This document shows positions 9,009 through 17,420 of a stretch of 48,766 nt of DNA, piece after piece. This DNA comes from UBA1876 sp964515395 (GTDB lineage: Bacteria > Synergistota > Synergistia > Synergistales > Thermovirgaceae). A model generated the notes under the pieces. The model was not told the DNA's origin, searched no databases, and saw only the letters and a program-made list of their open reading frames with translations. The stretch is from positions 1 through 48,766 of the forward strand of contig CAZERC010000013.1 in assembly GCA_964515395.1 (NCBI GenBank), written 5' to 3'. Every line of letters begins with the position of its first letter. Position 1 is the first letter of the stretch. The translations under genes were made by a program, and so were the position numbers.

Positions 9009-10019
9009 TCAGTCTCTCGGTGCCTCTTTTGCTTCCATCCAGGGCATCATGCTCCTGAGCTCCCTGCCGACCTTTTCGATAAGATGTTTTTCCTCCCGTT
9101 CGGCCCATTTCTTCATTGAGGGCCGCCCGCAGCGGTTCTCCAGGATCCAGTCCTTGGCGAATTCACCGTTTCGGACATTCTCGAGGAGCCCCTTCATGGT
9201 TTCCCGGACATGGGAGTCGATGACGAGCTTCCCGGCCACCTTGTCGCCGTACTTGGCCGTGTCGCTCACGGAATAGCGCATCCACGACAGCCCGCCCTCG
9301 AACATCATGTCCACGATGAGCTTCAGTTCGTTGAGGCATTCGAAATAGGCGATCTCCGGCTGGTATCCGGCGTCCACAAGGGTGTCGAATCCGGCCTTGA
9401 CGAGCTCGGTCACGCCGCCGCAAAGGACGGCCTGTTCGCCGAAAAGGTCCGTTTCGGTCTCCTCCTCGAAGGTGGTCACGATGACGCCCGCTCTTCCGCA
9501 GCCGATGGCCGAAGCGTAGGCAAGCCCCGTCTCACGGGTCGTCCCGGAGTGGTCCTGGTAGACGGCCAGAAGGCCCGGGACGCCCTTGCCCTCGGTGAAC
9601 ATCCGGCGGACCAGGTGTCCCGGACACTTGGGGGCCACCATGAAGACGTCGGCGTCTTTCGGCGGCTCCACCTGGTGGTAGTGGACGGTGAACCCGTGGG
9701 AGAAGACGAGGACGGCACCTTCCTTGAGATTGGGTTCGATGTCCCTGGTGTAGACTTCGGCCTGGATGTGGTCGGGCATGAGAAATACCACCAGGTCCCC
9801 CCTGGCGGTGGCGTCGGCCACAGAGAGGACGGTGAATCCGTCCGCTTCGGCCCGCTTTTTTGAACGGCTTCCCTCGTGAAGACCGATCACTACATCAACC
9901 CCGCTGTCCCTCAGGTTCTGTGCGTGGGCGTGTCCCTGGCTGCCGTACCCGATGACGGCGGCCACCTTTCCCGTAAGCCTGCCGAGGTCTGCGTCACTGT
10001 CGTAATAGATACGCGGCAT
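9009..10019 (-). CDS. ilvC: Ketol-acid reductoisomerase (NADP+)
   Basis: Isomerises and reduces acetolactate or acetohydroxybutyrate, the second common step. The 336-aa short class I form has the Rossmann motif GYGSQGHAHA (24-33). The following GLHEGSRSK loop has Ser/Arg, typical of NADPH use. The knotted C-terminal domain has the metal-binding acidic pattern (GEQAVLCGGVTELV and AYFECLNELKLIVD). The frame is open to 10148, but PRIYYDSDADL is the family start, and ATG 10019 follows GGAAGGAAGTG. It starts 7 bp after the ilvH stop. Confidence 0.95.
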   Translation of the reverse strand: MPRIYYDSDADLGRLTGKVAAVIGYGSQGHAHAQNLRDSGVDVVIGLHEGSRSKKRAEADGFTVLSVADATARGDLVVFLMPDHIQAEVYTRDIEPNLKEGAVLVFSHGFTVHYHQVEPPKDADVFMVAPKCPGHLVRRMFTEGKGVPGLLAVYQDHSGTTRETGLAYASAIGCGRAGVIVTTFEEETETDLFGEQAVLCGGVTELVKAGFDTLVDAGYQPEIAYFECLNELKLIVDMMFEGGLSWMRYSVSDTAKYGDKVAGKLVIDSHVRETMKGLLENVRNGEFAKDWILENRCGRPSMKKWAEREEKHLIEKVGRELRSMMPWMEAKEAPRD

Positions 10020-10026
10020 GCAACTG

Positions 10027-10569
10027 TCACTTCCTTCCGAATGTTGTGGTATATTCGGGCACTTTCGGCCCGTGATCCGGGTGCCCGCCAGCGAATCCGC
10101 CCCGTCCCATGGCGACGGCTCCGCTTGAGGCGACCTCGAGAACACCAAAGGGTTTCACCGCTTCAAGAAAGGCTTCCACCTTGCCGCGGTCTCCGGTGGA
10201 TTCGAAGACCAGTGCGTCTTCTCCCACATCCACGACACGGCTCCGGAAGACCTCCGCGGTCTGGAGAACCAGGGGGCGCACGTCCATGGGCGCCTTCACC
10301 TTGACCAGGGTCATCCAGCGCTCCACGAAGGGCCCGGTGCTGAGTTTTCTGACCTCCACAGTCTCCACCAGTTTTTCCAGCTGCTTGACGATCTGGTTGA
10401 CGGCCTCGTCGTCTCCCGTGACGACGAGGGTGAAACGGGAAAAGCCCTTTTTGTCGGTCTTGCCGACGCTGAGGCTGTTGACGTTGTACCCCCGTCTTGC
10501 CACAAGTCCCGCAAGCCTTGAAAGAACTCCGGGATGATCCTCTGTCAGGACGCTGATGGTATGTTGCAT
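10027..10569 (-). CDS. ilvH: Acetolactate synthase, small (regulatory) subunit
   Basis: Regulatory subunit that activates IlvB and usually confers valine feedback. The 180-aa protein has an N-terminal ACT domain (SVLTEDHPGVLSRLAGLVARRGYNV, about residues 5-75) and the C-terminal ALS_ss domain. It is the first enzyme gene of the operon, 56 bp after the attenuator terminator. The residues after about 155 are poorly conserved. Its catalytic partner is the last gene of the operon, about 5.6 kb downstream. Confidence 0.93.
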   Translation of the reverse strand: MQHTISVLTEDHPGVLSRLAGLVARRGYNVNSLSVGKTDKKGFSRFTLVVTGDDEAVNQIVKQLEKLVETVEVRKLSTGPFVERWMTLVKVKAPMDVRPLVLQTAEVFRSRVVDVGEDALVFESTGDRGKVEAFLEAVKPFGVLEVASSGAVAMGRGGFAGGHPDHGPKVPEYTTTFGRK

Positions 10570-10625
10570 GGCGATCTCCCCCTCCTGGGTTTTGTCTCGC
10601 CGGTTCCCCGTCGGGGCCAGGGCAT

Positions 10626-10663
10626 AAAAAAAGGCCGGGACCCCGTAAGAAGGGGCCCCGGCC
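10626..10663 (-). terminator. Attenuator terminator in the ilv-leu leader
   Basis: On the minus strand GGCCGGGGCCCC (10663-10652) pairs with GGGGTCCCGGCC (10644-10633), including one G-U. The loop is 7 nt and seven T follow (10632-10626). It lies 20 nt after the leader-peptide stop and 62 nt before ilvH. Upstream candidate pairings that could compete with it are GCTGCG (10718-10713) with CGCAGC (10675-10670), and TCCCGG in the leader with CCGGGG in the 5' arm. Confidence 0.88.
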
Positions 10664-10683
10664 CGGTATGCTGCGTACGTGTA

Positions 10684-10782
10684 CTAGCCCGCCAGCACTC
10701 CGGGAGGAACCCCGCAGCGAATAATAAGAGCGAGTACAAGTACAAGTATGATCGCGTTCAGGTGCATTGCGAAATCACTCAC
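10684..10782 (-). CDS. Ile/Leu/Val-rich leader peptide of the ilv-leu operon
   Basis: A 32-aa leader peptide in the operon's 5' region. The GTG start (10782-10780) lies 7 nt after AAAGGAGG, and the stop is TAG. Residues 11-21 read IILVLVLALII, and 14 of the 32 residues are Ile, Leu or Val. Several of these codons are ones little used by neighbouring genes (ATA once, GTA twice, ATT twice, CTT three times). Stalling of the ribosome there on low charged tRNA would favour antitermination at the hairpin downstream, as in known ilv and leu attenuators. The role is inferred from position and composition. Confidence 0.87.
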   Translation of the reverse strand: MSDFAMHLNAIILVLVLALIIRCGVPPGVLAG

Positions 10783-10830
10783 GGGAAAGCCTCCTTTCGG
10801 TACCGGCGGAATCTGTGTAAATTGCGGAGA

Positions 10831-10859
10831 ATTCTACACGCCACCGGGGGGCCTGTCAA
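10831..10859 (-). promoter_or_regulatory. Promoter of the ilv-leu operon
   Basis: On the minus strand TTGACA (10859-10854), a 17-nt spacer and TAGAAT (10836-10831) form a near-consensus sigma70 promoter. It lies about 50 nt before the leader-peptide start. Confidence 0.88.
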
Positions 10860-10883
10860 GCACAATGTGCACTTTTTGTGACC

Positions 10884-10936
10884 GGACAGGGATAATGTCA
10901 CCCTTTAAGGGGACAGGGAAAATGTCACCCTTTAAG
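10884..10936. repeat. Two tandem 26-bp repeats
   Basis: GGACAGGGATAATGTCACCC plus TTTAAG (10884-10909) is repeated at 10911-10936 with a single change (ATAATG to AAAATG). No protein-coding sense is evident. It is the left part of a repeat-rich intergenic stretch, next to an imperfect inverted repeat, and could be the edge of a decayed mobile or REP-like element. Confidence 0.75.
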
Positions 10937-10938
10937 TT

Positions 10939-10994
10939 AAGGGGGCATCGAATACATGAGATGTGCATACATGGTCGGTGTATTCGTGCCCCTT
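10939..10994. repeat. Imperfect inverted repeat (16-18 bp arms)
   Basis: The left arm AAGGGGGCATCGAATACA (10939-10956) pairs with TGTATTCGTGCCCCTT (10979-10994) with two single-base bulges around a 22-nt loop. It directly follows the tandem repeats. From here to 11282 I see only a smaller hairpin near 11042-11067 and no gene. Confidence 0.7.
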
Positions 10995-11282
10995 CACACC
11001 GTAACGTAGTTCTGCTAAAATATTTCTGCCGACGGCTCACTCTTTCCAGGGACAGGGTCCCGGAAAGGGAGGCTTTCCGCCGGGCGGGCCCGAGGTTCAG
11101 ATCGTACGACCCGACATCCTTCCTTTTGAACCTGTTTTTTGCGTCAAAAACCAACCATGAACCGGAATGCGGCAGGAATGCGCGACCGATGCCGTATTGG
11201 GGGAAGTGACCCTTTTGGCTTTGAGAGAATCGAAGCACTGGTAGAAATATGCCTTGGAACCAGGCAGGGAGGTGTGGCGTGT

Positions 11283-12149
11283 ATGAAGCAGAATGTCAAC
11301 ATCGCAATCATCCAGATGACTTCACGCGTGGGAGATGTGGAATTCAACACGAGAAAAGCCGAAGCCTTCATCGAGCAAGCGGCAAAGCAGGGTGCGCACG
11401 TCGTGTGCCTTCCGGAGCTTTTTGCCACGGGATACAACATGGAAATCCTTGGACGGGACATCATCGACCTCAGCGAGCGGTATTACCGATACATCTACGA
11501 GAAGATGTCCGAAGCCGCAAAATGGAACCATGTGCACGTCATCGCCCCCTTCGGGTCGAAACGGTCCGAAATGGGCCCCGTCTATAATGCCGTCCAGATC
11601 TTTGACGACCAGGGGAAGGAGATAGGCAGGTACGAAAAAACCCATCTCTGGGACCTGGAGAACCTGTATTTTGCCGAAGGCACCGAATATCCCGTGTTCA
11701 AGACGAAATTCGGGAAAATCGGCATTCTCGTTTGCTACGACATCGAATTTCCCGAAGCCGCCAGAGCCCTCAGGCGCAAGGGCGCGGAGATCATTTTCGC
11801 TCCTGCCGCCTGGACGGCGGAATTCGAACACGACTGGGACATGGAATACATGAAAAGGGCAATCGAAAACGGCCTTTTCGTCGTGGGCGTCAACAAGGCC
11901 GGCGACGAGGGGGGTATGAGGTTTCTGGGCAAGGGAAAGATCCATGATCCATTGGGGAATACGCTCCTCCAGTTGCCCGCCGTAGAGGAAAAGATAGCCC
12001 TGGGCGTCCTGGGAGGACCCGTGGAAATTCCCGTCGCCGGAATGCCGCCTGCGATGGAATTTCCCGCAGCCTCCGGCGGGGAGGATTTTGCCGGCTCGAT
12101 GAGGGAAGAAAACCTGTCCGAGACGGTTTTCGAGTCGGATTCCGTGTAG
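11283..12149 (+). CDS. Carbon-nitrogen hydrolase (nitrilase superfamily)
   Basis: Cytoplasmic amidase-type hydrolase of 288 aa. The Glu-Lys-Cys triad is visible: E45 in LPELFATGYN, K119 in YEKTHLWD and C151 in VCYDIEFPEAAR. The family includes N-carbamoyl-putrescine, N-carbamoyl-D-amino-acid and omega-amidases; the sequence alone does not pick one. The frame is open from 11139, but GGGAGGTG 8 nt before ATG 11283 and the family start (NIAIIQMTSRVGDV) decide the start. About 40 residues after the catalytic domain look non-conserved. The gene appears to stand alone and ends at a bidirectional terminator. Confidence 0.85.
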   Translation: MKQNVNIAIIQMTSRVGDVEFNTRKAEAFIEQAAKQGAHVVCLPELFATGYNMEILGRDIIDLSERYYRYIYEKMSEAAKWNHVHVIAPFGSKRSEMGPVYNAVQIFDDQGKEIGRYEKTHLWDLENLYFAEGTEYPVFKTKFGKIGILVCYDIEFPEAARALRRKGAEIIFAPAAWTAEFEHDWDMEYMKRAIENGLFVVGVNKAGDEGGMRFLGKGKIHDPLGNTLLQLPAVEEKIALGVLGGPVEIPVAGMPPAMEFPAASGGEDFAGSMREENLSETVFESDSV

Positions 12150-12176
12150 GCGCAGCCTGCGGCAAGAGATGAAGAC

Positions 12177-12211
12177 AAAAAACGCCATCCGCAAAAAGCG
12201 GATGGCGTTTT
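12177..12211. terminator. Bidirectional intrinsic terminator
   Basis: AAAACGCCATCCGC (12179-12192), an A5 loop and GCGGATGGCGTTTT (12198-12211). The A and T runs on both sides let it serve the convergent hydrolase and binding-protein genes. Confidence 0.92.
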
Positions 12212-12234
12212 CACATGCTTTTCGACCTGTCGTT

Positions 12235-13245
12235 TTACTTCGGCAGCGCCGCCTTCACTTTTTCGATAATTTCAGGATCCTTGCCCGGTATGAAGTTTTC
12301 CCAGACGTCCTCGTAGTTTTGCAGGAACCAGACCGCGGCGGCCTTGTGGTCCGTTTCATTCCTGACCATGTGGGCCATGAACTTGTTGTTCTGTTCGACG
12401 GTGGTCTCGTAGTTTTCCAGAAAGGCCTTCACGTCGGGATGTTTTTCGGCATATTCGCCGTTCATCCCGATCAGGACCGTCGCCGATGGATAGGCGCAGG
12501 CGTAGTCGTTTTCCTCGTTCCAGAGCTCTTCATCATAGGTGGGTTCCTTGATCTGGGTCATGTCGAGCATCCCGATCAGGCCGTGGGGTTCCCAGAAATA
12601 GGCGAGGATCGGCTCCCCCCTGTCGTAGGCGCGCAGCAACACCGTGACCAGGGCCGTTTCCGATCCCGGTGCGAAGGATTCGTAGTCATCTTCCAGATCG
12701 TAGGCCTTCAGCTTGTGCTGGTCGATGGTGAAGGCATCCCAGCCGGTGGGGCCCGAGTAGAGCCTGCCCTTGTCGGGGTCGGTGGGGCTCTGGAAAACAT
12801 GTTTGTACCTCGGAAGGTCCTTGACGGACTCCAGCTCCGGGGCCATGGGCTCGATACCCCTTTCGGGGTCGCCTTCAATGACGTAGGTGGGGACGAACCA
12901 TCCCTGGGTGGCGTTCTTGAAAGTGTCGCCCACGGTGATGACCTTGCCCGAGTCTCTGGCCTGCTGGAGCCAGTCCTGGACGTTGTCGGCCCAGATTTCC
13001 ATGACGATGTCCACGTCACCCCGCTCGAGGGCCAGATGGCCCGGTGCCACCTCGGCAAAAAGATAGGACACGTCGTACCCGTAACCGTGTTCCAGAATGA
13101 ATCCTGCGATCCTGCTGTTGATCTGGCTGCTGTCCCAGCTCTTGTCGAGGATGCGGATCCTTTTTTCCTGTGCCGAAGCCATGGGCGCGAAAAGGAAGAC
13201 GCAGGCCACCAGGGCCAGGATGCTGAAAAGCAAAGTCTTTCGCAT
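12235..13245 (-). CDS. Glycine betaine/proline-type ABC transporter binding protein
   Basis: Periplasmic OpuAC-type substrate-binding protein of 336 aa. The signal peptide is about 25 residues (RKTLLFSILALVACVFLFA, cleavage likely after ASA). The mature part carries the KSWDSSQINSRIAGFILEHG start and VDIVMEIWADN. Several Trp and Tyr residues suggest a quaternary-amine site. ATG 13245 follows AAGGAGG; the longer frame to 13344 has no better start. No permease or ATPase gene is adjacent, so its partner is elsewhere or it is an orphan. Betaine, choline and carnitine cannot be told apart here. Confidence 0.85.
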   Translation of the reverse strand: MRKTLLFSILALVACVFLFAPMASAQEKRIRILDKSWDSSQINSRIAGFILEHGYGYDVSYLFAEVAPGHLALERGDVDIVMEIWADNVQDWLQQARDSGKVITVGDTFKNATQGWFVPTYVIEGDPERGIEPMAPELESVKDLPRYKHVFQSPTDPDKGRLYSGPTGWDAFTIDQHKLKAYDLEDDYESFAPGSETALVTVLLRAYDRGEPILAYFWEPHGLIGMLDMTQIKEPTYDEELWNEENDYACAYPSATVLIGMNGEYAEKHPDVKAFLENYETTVEQNNKFMAHMVRNETDHKAAAVWFLQNYEDVWENFIPGKDPEIIEKVKAALPK

Positions 13246-13691
13246 ATGTATCGGGTTCCTCCTTGTCATGAACCGGAAATTGGGTGTGAAGTCCGCCCGG
13301 GAGGGCTCCATCCTTGCGGGCGGCCCCCTCCCGGGGCTTTCCATGGGGGGTTCGTTTCAACCGTGAAGAAAAAGGCGTACGGAAACTGGAAGACTCGCGG
13401 ACCGCAAAAGAAACATTTTCGGAGACCGGCGCTTGAGAAGTCGATTGTCCTTTTAAAGAATTCGGGGATGAGCGGCGACGGGAAAACGGACTGTGGCATC
13501 CCTTTCGAAAAGCCGGAACTTCACGATATTGCAAAAGCACGGTGTAATATAATGCCATAGATCGGCCTGAATGTAAAACCCGTGTTGACAATGCCCGTGG
13601 CGCAGGAGTAAACTGTGTGGCGCAATACGCTCATCAGTGATGACCAGCGATGGGCGGCCCGGGAAAATCCGGGCAAGGGGGGCGAAAAGGT
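13246..13691. other. Divergent intergenic region with GC-rich hairpin
   Basis: No gene seen. On the binding-protein side, CCCGGGAGGG (13296-13305) pairs with CCCTCCCGGG (13326-13335) around a 20-nt GC-rich loop, in what would be its 5' untranslated RNA. A possible minus-strand promoter is TTTACA (13577-13572), 17 nt, CATTAT (13554-13549). That would leave a ~300-nt leader. Confidence 0.4.
13585..13614 (+). promoter_or_regulatory. Promoter of the dipeptidase-dipeptide transporter operon
   Basis: TTGACA (13585-13590), an 18-nt spacer and TAAACT (13609-13614). It lies about 70 nt before the dipeptidase start. Confidence 0.7.
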
Positions 13692-14717
13692 GTGAACCGG
13701 GAAGAGACGGAAAAGATCCTCGAGGAAAGCATCGTCGTGGATGCCCATTTCGACCTGGCCATGGACTTGCAGGACAGGTGGGACCGCGGGCAAAAAGATA
13801 TCCTCGGACGGGATTACCTCCCCGGATTCAGTCAGGGAGGAGTGAACCTGATCGTGTCCTCCATATTTCTTCACGACTGGTATCTTCCGGAAATGGCCCT
13901 CCGCAAGGCCCTGACCCAGATCAGCATCCTGAAACAACAAATCGGCCGGCTTGAGGGCGAGATCATGCTTGTGACCGACCGCGACAGTCTGGAGGAGGCG
14001 CTGGGAAAAAAGATCCCGGGGATCCTGTTGTCCTTCGAGGGGGCGGACCCCATCGGGAATGACCTGGATCTCCTCCCGGTCTTCAGGGACCTGGGTGTGC
14101 GGGGGATCGGCCTTGTCTGGAGCCGGAGGAACTACATCGCCGACGGCTGCTTCTTCTCGGAAAAACGGGAGGGCAAGAAAGGCGGGCTCACGGACTTCGG
14201 CGTCAAGGTCCTTGAAGAGGCCTCAAGACTCGGAATGTTCATCGATGTGAGCCATCTCAACGATGAAGGTTTTTGGGATGTCATGGAATTTCATGAAGGG
14301 CCCCTCATTGCTTCTCACTCCAATTGCCGTACCCTGGTGCACTCTCCGAGAAACCTCACCGATGAACAGATCAAGGCCATAGCCGAAAAGGGCGGTGTCA
14401 TCGGCATGAACGCCTATGCCGCCTTCGTCGCCGAGGATTACAGGACCCGCCGTGCGGGTGTCGAGGACCTTCTGGACCACCTGGACCACGTTGTGGAACT
14501 GGTCGGCGTAGAGCATGCGGGTATGGGGTTCGATTTCTGCTCCGGTTTTGACGGTTTCACGTCCTTTGTGTCGGGTGAAAAGGCATACGAGGTCCTTGAC
14601 GGTCACAAGGATATGGCTCTCTGGGTGGAAGGCCTTCTTGGAAGAGGGTATGACGCCGGGGAGATCGGCAGGATCCTTGGCGGAAATTTCCTGGATTTCT
14701 TCCGTCGGGTTCTGTAA
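13692..14717 (+). CDS. Dipeptidase, peptidase family M19
   Basis: Zinc dipeptidase of 341 aa, renal-dipeptidase type. The metal ligands are all recognisable: H19 and D21 (VDAHFD), E116 (SFEGADP), H188 (DVSHLND) and H209 (ASHSNCR). No signal peptide is seen, so it is probably cytoplasmic. A GTG at 13692 follows AAGGGGGG; an earlier start at 13650 lacks such a site and gives a low-complexity N-terminus. It leads an operon with a complete dipeptide ABC importer, so imported dipeptides are probably hydrolysed by it. Confidence 0.85.
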   Translation: MNREETEKILEESIVVDAHFDLAMDLQDRWDRGQKDILGRDYLPGFSQGGVNLIVSSIFLHDWYLPEMALRKALTQISILKQQIGRLEGEIMLVTDRDSLEEALGKKIPGILLSFEGADPIGNDLDLLPVFRDLGVRGIGLVWSRRNYIADGCFFSEKREGKKGGLTDFGVKVLEEASRLGMFIDVSHLNDEGFWDVMEFHEGPLIASHSNCRTLVHSPRNLTDEQIKAIAEKGGVIGMNAYAAFVAEDYRTRRAGVEDLLDHLDHVVELVGVEHAGMGFDFCSGFDGFTSFVSGEKAYEVLDGHKDMALWVEGLLGRGYDAGEIGRILGGNFLDFFRRVL

Positions 14718-14771
14718 AAAAAGACAGGGGCGGTCCCCTTCGGGGTCTGCGCCGCGAGAGGAGAGAAACCA

Positions 14772-16379
14772 ATGAAAAAGGGATCGAAAAAGGTTTTCAA
14801 GATCTTGTGCGCTGCGGCGGTCGTTTTCGGCCTGCTCGCAGCTGCAGGCGGAGCCCTTGCCGGGGAGAAGGTCCTGAAGATCGCTTACCCTTCGGACCCG
14901 AAGACGGCGGACTGCCAGAAGACGACGGAATGGTACACCCTTCCCCTGAACTGCTTCGACCGCCTGCTTGAGTGCGTGACCCTGGAATCGGGTGAATCGA
15001 AGATCGTCCCGGGCCTCGCGGAAAGCTGGGAGATTACGGAAGACGGGAAAACCTACACCTTTCATCTCCGTGAAGGCGTCCTCTTTCATAACGGTGAGGA
15101 ACTGACCGCCGATGACGTGGTCTACACCTTCGATCGCATGCTCGACCCCGAAACGAAGGCCCTCAACACGGACATCCTCGATTTCGTCGAGGGGGCGAAA
15201 GCACGACTTGACGGAGAGGCCGATACTACGAAAGGTCTTGAGGCCGTCGACAGGTACACCCTGCGCATCAGGCTCCGGGAGCCCTATGCGCCCTTTCTGG
15301 CCGTTCTGGCGAGCCCCCAGTCGAGCATCTTCAACCGGGAGTTTACCGAGGCCGCCGGGGAACAGTTCGGACTGACGGCGGAAACCACCTGCGGGACCGG
15401 TCCCTTTATCCTGGAGGAATACACCCTGAACGACCGGCAGGTCCTGGTGGCGAATGAAGACTATTTCCGGGGGCGCCCCTCACTGGACCGGCTGGAGATC
15501 AAGGTGGTGGAAGACGCCGAAACGATGCGGATGCTTTTCGAGGCCGGCGAGATCGACGTCTTTGACTGCGACTACGCCTTCTCGCAGATCCCCTATTTCA
15601 TGAACCACCCGAAATGGAAGGACCGCATGGTCAGCGGACCCCGTGTGGGGATCTACTACATCAGCCTGAACCAGAAGCTCGAGCCCTGGGACGATGTCCG
15701 GGTCCGAAAGGCCTTCCAGATGGCCATAGACAGGAAAACGATCCTGGAAAAGATGTTCTATGGAAAAGGGATCCTTGCCAACGGAATCATGCCCAAGGGT
15801 CTGGTGGGGTACAATCCGGATCTCCAGCCCCTGGAATACAACCCCGAAAAGGCCGCGGAACTTCTGGTCGAGGCGGGTTACCCCGACGGTGTCGATGTGA
15901 CCCTGGTGCAGGTCAGCAGCTGGAGCCAGAACTGGGTCACCATGAGCGAGATCGTCCAGAACATGGCCAAAGAGGCCGGATTCCGGGTGCACATCAAGCA
16001 GGTGGACGAGTCCACCTATTACGCCACCAGGAAGAAGGGAGACGTCAACCCCTACATCCAGGTATGGTCCGCCGATTTCAACGATCCCGACAATTTCTTC
16101 TATACCTTCTTCAGCCGCTCCGGAACGGTGATCAGGTCCTTCAACAATCATGACGAGGAAGTCTTCGAGGCCATCGAAGACGCCCGGAGCATCTCCGATC
16201 CCGACGAGCGGATCGCCCTGTATCGCGATCTGGAAAAGAAGATTGTCCACGAGCAGGCCGCCTGGGTGCCGCTTTTTACCCTGGACCATATCTACGTGGT
16301 GAGCGAAAAGGTCAGGGAGTTCGTGGTCCCCTGGAACGGCTGGAGCGACATGTCCTACTACCACATGGACGTTGAATAG
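14772..16379 (+). CDS. dppA: Dipeptide/oligopeptide ABC transporter binding protein
   Basis: Periplasmic SBP_bac_5 protein of 535 aa. A ~30-residue signal peptide has no lipobox cysteine (cleavage probably after ALA). YTFHLREGVLFHNGEELTAD and the later RKAFQMAIDRKTI region are typical of the family. ATG 14772 has GGAGAG upstream. It is 54 bp after the dipeptidase and is followed by a hairpin, consistent with higher expression than the permeases. The ligand is inferred as a peptide from the neighbouring dipeptidase; nickel or opine relatives exist. Confidence 0.88.
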   Translation: MKKGSKKVFKILCAAAVVFGLLAAAGGALAGEKVLKIAYPSDPKTADCQKTTEWYTLPLNCFDRLLECVTLESGESKIVPGLAESWEITEDGKTYTFHLREGVLFHNGEELTADDVVYTFDRMLDPETKALNTDILDFVEGAKARLDGEADTTKGLEAVDRYTLRIRLREPYAPFLAVLASPQSSIFNREFTEAAGEQFGLTAETTCGTGPFILEEYTLNDRQVLVANEDYFRGRPSLDRLEIKVVEDAETMRMLFEAGEIDVFDCDYAFSQIPYFMNHPKWKDRMVSGPRVGIYYISLNQKLEPWDDVRVRKAFQMAIDRKTILEKMFYGKGILANGIMPKGLVGYNPDLQPLEYNPEKAAELLVEAGYPDGVDVTLVQVSSWSQNWVTMSEIVQNMAKEAGFRVHIKQVDESTYYATRKKGDVNPYIQVWSADFNDPDNFFYTFFSRSGTVIRSFNNHDEEVFEAIEDARSISDPDERIALYRDLEKKIVHEQAAWVPLFTLDHIYVVSEKVREFVVPWNGWSDMSYYHMDVE

Positions 16380-16417
16380 GTCCCTTTTGCGCTCATTCCC
16401 TGAAAAGAAACCGGCCC

Positions 16418-16442
16418 GGGGCCCCTTGGCGCAAGGGGCCCC
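16418..16442 (+). other. Intercistronic hairpin after the binding protein gene
   Basis: GGGGCCCCTT (16418-16427) pairs perfectly with AAGGGGCCCC (16433-16442) around a 5-nt loop, with no T-tract. Such hairpins behind binding-protein genes commonly stabilise the upstream message. Confidence 0.65.
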
Positions 16443-16481
16443 TGTTGCCGGAAAAGCCCCTTCTGCGTGAGGAGCCCGCCG

Positions 16482-17420
16482 ATGTGGAAATACATCCTGA
16501 AACGAATCTTGATCGCCGTCCCCGTTCTTCTGGGCATTACCTTCGTCGTCTTTTTCCTGCTCAACGTGGTGCCCGGTGATCCCGTGGCGATTCTCATGAA
16601 GGAAAAGGCCAGTGCCGACGTCATCGCCAGGGTCAGGGGGCAGATGCATCTGGACGACCCATGGATCGTCAGGTACCTTCGTTTCCTCTGGGGTGTCCTG
16701 CACGGGGATTTCGGGGTTTCCTACAAGCTCCAGCGCCCCGTGACGGGACTTATCATGCAGGCTTTTCCCAAGACTCTCGTGCTTGCCGTCTCGGCGGCGG
16801 TCTTTTCGTGGATCGTCGGCATCCCGGCGGGGATCCTGTCGGCGGTAAAGCAGTATTCCCTGCCCGACTACTTTTTCATGGGCTTTTCTCTCACCGGGGT
16901 TTCCATGCCCATCTTCTGGTCCGCCCTCCTCTTTCAGTACATCTTTGCCCTGAAGCTCGGATGGCTCCCCGTGGCGGGCTTTTACGGCTGGCAATATGTC
17001 ATCCTCCCGGCAATCGTCCTGGGGTGGAGCTCGGCGGGGCTCATCGCGAGGCTCACCCGGTCGAGCCTTCTTGACGTGATGCAAAAGGACTATATCCGGA
17101 CGGCCAGGGCGAAGGGCGTGCGGAACCTTCAGGTCATTACAGGGCATGCCCTCAGGAACGCTCTTCTCCCGGTGGTGACCGTCATGGCCATCCAGGTCGC
17201 GAGCCTCCTGTCGGGTGCGGTGATCACCGAGAGCGTCTTCGGCATCCCCGGTCTGGGCCGTATCGCCGTGGATGCCATCAAGACCAGGGACATGCCCCTG
17301 CTTCAGGGAGCCGTTCTCTTTGCCACGACGCTGGTTATTTTCGGGAACCTGGCGGCGGATATCCTCTATTCTTTCCTTGATCCGAGGATCAGGTTTGATG
17401 AAGGGCAGGCAAAACGATGA
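16482..17420 (+). CDS. dppB: Dipeptide ABC transporter permease, DppB type
   Basis: Inner-membrane permease of 312 aa with about six membrane segments, starting with ILIAVPVLLGITFVVFFLLN. The N-terminal VVPGDPV motif and the late EAA loop (YIRTARAKGVRN) that contacts the ATPases are present. GAGGAG precedes ATG 16482; an upstream GTG at 16467 would include this ribosome site and is rejected. The stop overlaps the next start by 4 bp. Confidence 0.9.
   Translation: MWKYILKRILIAVPVLLGITFVVFFLLNVVPGDPVAILMKEKASADVIARVRGQMHLDDPWIVRYLRFLWGVLHGDFGVSYKLQRPVTGLIMQAFPKTLVLAVSAAVFSWIVGIPAGILSAVKQYSLPDYFFMGFSLTGVSMPIFWSALLFQYIFALKLGWLPVAGFYGWQYVILPAIVLGWSSAGLIARLTRSSLLDVMQKDYIRTARAKGVRNLQVITGHALRNALLPVVTVMAIQVASLLSGAVITESVFGIPGLGRIAVDAIKTRDMPLLQGAVLFATTLVIFGNLAADILYSFLDPRIRFDEGQAKR

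Noticed and set aside
10748..11209. 153-codon plus-strand open frame before the nitrilase-family gene
   Set aside because: It runs through the tandem and inverted repeats, has no ribosome site and no protein-like pattern.
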